A DNA stretch of 47,799 nucleotides, taken from NCBI RefSeq assembly GCF_030697925.1, contig NZ_JAUYOJ010000108.1:1-47799 (forward strand). Reading direction: 5' to 3'. The DNA comes from Phenylobacterium sp. (GTDB taxonomy: Bacteria > Pseudomonadota > Alphaproteobacteria > Caulobacterales > Caulobacteraceae). Position 1 is the first letter of the stretch. Each line of letters opens with the position of its first letter. The position numbers were made by a program, and so were the translations under genes. Positions 45,734-47,799 of the stretch are shown one piece after another. The notes under the pieces were generated by a model. That model was not told the origin of the DNA. It ran no database searches and saw only the letters and a list, made by a program, of their open reading frames with translations.

Positions 45734-46517
45734 TCGCCTCCCAGACCTTCAGGGCCTGGACCGTCTCGGCCACGTCGTGGACGCGCAGGGCGGCGACCCC
45801 GGCCTGGACCCCCGCCAGGGCCGCGGCCAGCGAACCCGGTCCCCGCGCCTCCGCGAGCTCGGCGGCGAGATCCACGGCGGCGATGAAGCGCTTGCGGCTC
45901 ACCCCCAGCAGCACCGGGAAGCCCAGGGCGACCAGGACGTCCATATGGGCCAGCAGGGCCAGGTTGTGCTCCAGCCGCTTGCCGAAGCCGATCCCGGGAT
46001 CGAGCCAGATTTTGTCGCGCGCCACGCCGGCCGCCATGGCGACCTCGGCCCGGACATTCAGGAACGCGGCCACCTCGGCGACCACGTCGTCATAGCGGGG
46101 ATCGGCCTGCATGGTGCGAGGCTCGCCCTGCATGTGCATCAGCACCACGCCGCAGCCGAGTTCGGCGGCGATGGCGGGCGCCTCGTCCGAGAAGCCCAAG
46201 GCGGTGACGTCGTTCCAGATGTCGGCGCCGGCGGCCAAGGCCGCCCGGGCCACCTCCGGCTTCATGGTGTCCACCGAGAGGGTGACGGCGCTCGTCGCCC
46301 GGATCGCTTCAATCAACGGAACCAGCCGGGCGATCTCGTCGCCCGCCGAGACCGGTTCGGCGCCGGGGCGCGTGGATTCCGCGCCGAGGTCGAGGATGTC
46401 GGCGCCTTGCGCGATCAGGGCGCGGGCATGGGCCAGGGCCGCGTCGGGCGCCAGGAACCGACCGCCGTCGGAGAAGCTGTCGGGGGTCAGATTGACCACC
46501 CCCATGACCTTCACCAT
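45717..46517 (-). CDS. folP: Dihydropteroate synthase
   Basis: Condenses dihydropterin pyrophosphate with p-aminobenzoate in folate synthesis; the target of sulfonamides. The 266 residues have the first signature [15 protein letters not shown] (about 5-19), the second [16 protein letters not shown], then [27 protein letters not shown], and [11 protein letters not shown] chose the ATG at 46517; a TTG 15 bp upstream is in frame but falls in the T tract of the ftsH terminator. It lies downstream of ftsH on the same strand, an order seen in many proteobacteria, though here a terminator separates them. Confidence 0.95.
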   Translation of the reverse strand: MVKVMGVVNLTPDSFSDGGRFLAPDAALAHARALIAQGADILDLGAESTRPGAEPVSAGDEIARLVPLIEAIRATSAVTLSVDTMKPEVARAALAAGADIWNDVTALGFSDEAPAIAAELGCGVVLMHMQGEPRTMQADPRYDDVVAEVAAFLNVRAEVAMAAGVARDKIWLDPGIGFGKRLEHNLALLAHMDVLVALGFPVLLGVSRKRFIAAVDLAAELAEARGPGSLAAALAGVQAGVAALRVHDVAETVQALKVWEAINRAR

Positions 46518-46530
46518 CGCGCCCTCGCCC

Positions 46531-46567
46531 AAATGAAAACGCCCTCCCGATACAGGATCGGGAGGGC
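46531..46567 (-). terminator. Rho-independent terminator of ftsH
   Basis: GCCCTCCCGAT (46541-46551) and ATCGGGAGGGC (46557-46567) form a perfect 11-bp stem with a 5-base loop. On the minus strand the stem is followed by GTTTTCATTT. It lies 27 bp after the ftsH stop and 14 bp before the folP ATG, so readthrough or a separate promoter within it must serve folP. Confidence 0.88.
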
Positions 46568-46593
46568 GCGGAGAATGGTGGAAACCTCAGGCC

Positions 46594-47799
<1,206 letters not shown>

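Overview
The window comes from a high-GC alphaproteobacterium, most likely of the Caulobacterales (Caulobacter/Phenylobacterium-like). The evidence is gene content and layout: an Entner-Doudoroff (ED) operon with glucokinase, the imuA-imuB-dnaE2 mutasome under a GTTC-N7-GTTC LexA-type box, ku plus a three-domain ligD, orphan hybrid histidine kinases, and several dispersed palindromic repeats. Genus is inference. I see no rRNA, tRNA, CRISPR array, prophage or transposase, so this looks like chromosomal core and near-core DNA.

Layout. 1-1029: non-coding lead-in, then an ArsR/AHSA1 pair behind a perfect palindromic operator. 1026-5138 (minus): pgl-edd-glk-eda, joined by 4-bp overlaps. 5306-14521 and on: carbohydrate block with a GT4 glycosyltransferase, a glycogen-debranching-type glucosidase, pyruvate kinase, a GH15 glucan hydrolase, zwf, otsB and otsA. 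zwf lies 7 kb away from the other ED genes. otsA runs 218 bp out of frame into ligD. 15923-27355: DNA-repair block with ligD, an RcnB-like exported protein, ku, a carboxylesterase, dnaE2, imuB and imuA; the last five are all on the minus strand. A nested inverted-repeat array separates imuB from dnaE2. 27491-31454: a BNR-repeat protein paired with a small MoaD/ThiS-like protein, then a divergent subtilase without a signal peptide. 31597-34426 (minus): serA and serC, with a structured serC leader.

34600-42040: an EamA transporter, two small minus-strand genes (one with its ribosome site inside a 12-bp palindrome), two hybrid histidine kinases flanking two related exported proteins that share one repeated domain, and a GNAT acetyltransferase. 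42049-42183 is a dispersed repeat with inverted ends. 42191-43563 (minus): a nucleotidyltransferase-like protein and thiD. 43673-45733: a second ArsR module with two tandem AHSA1 proteins, then an SDR. 45717-47799 (minus): folP and the 3' part of ftsH, which is cut by the window end.

How it fits together. Glucose enters through glk and zwf, passes through pgl, edd and eda to pyruvate, and pyk closes lower glycolysis; the flanking glucan and trehalose genes manage storage carbon and compatible solutes. The repair block combines end joining (Ku/LigD) with SOS mutagenic translesion synthesis. GAAC-N16/17-CGTT motifs before ku, the RcnB-like gene and (imperfectly) otsB suggest that trehalose synthesis and end joining may share the alphaproteobacterial general stress sigma factor. 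I found no clearly new multi-gene system. The least explained items are the BNR/MoaD pair, the divergent subtilase, and the repeated-domain exported proteins between two hybrid kinases.
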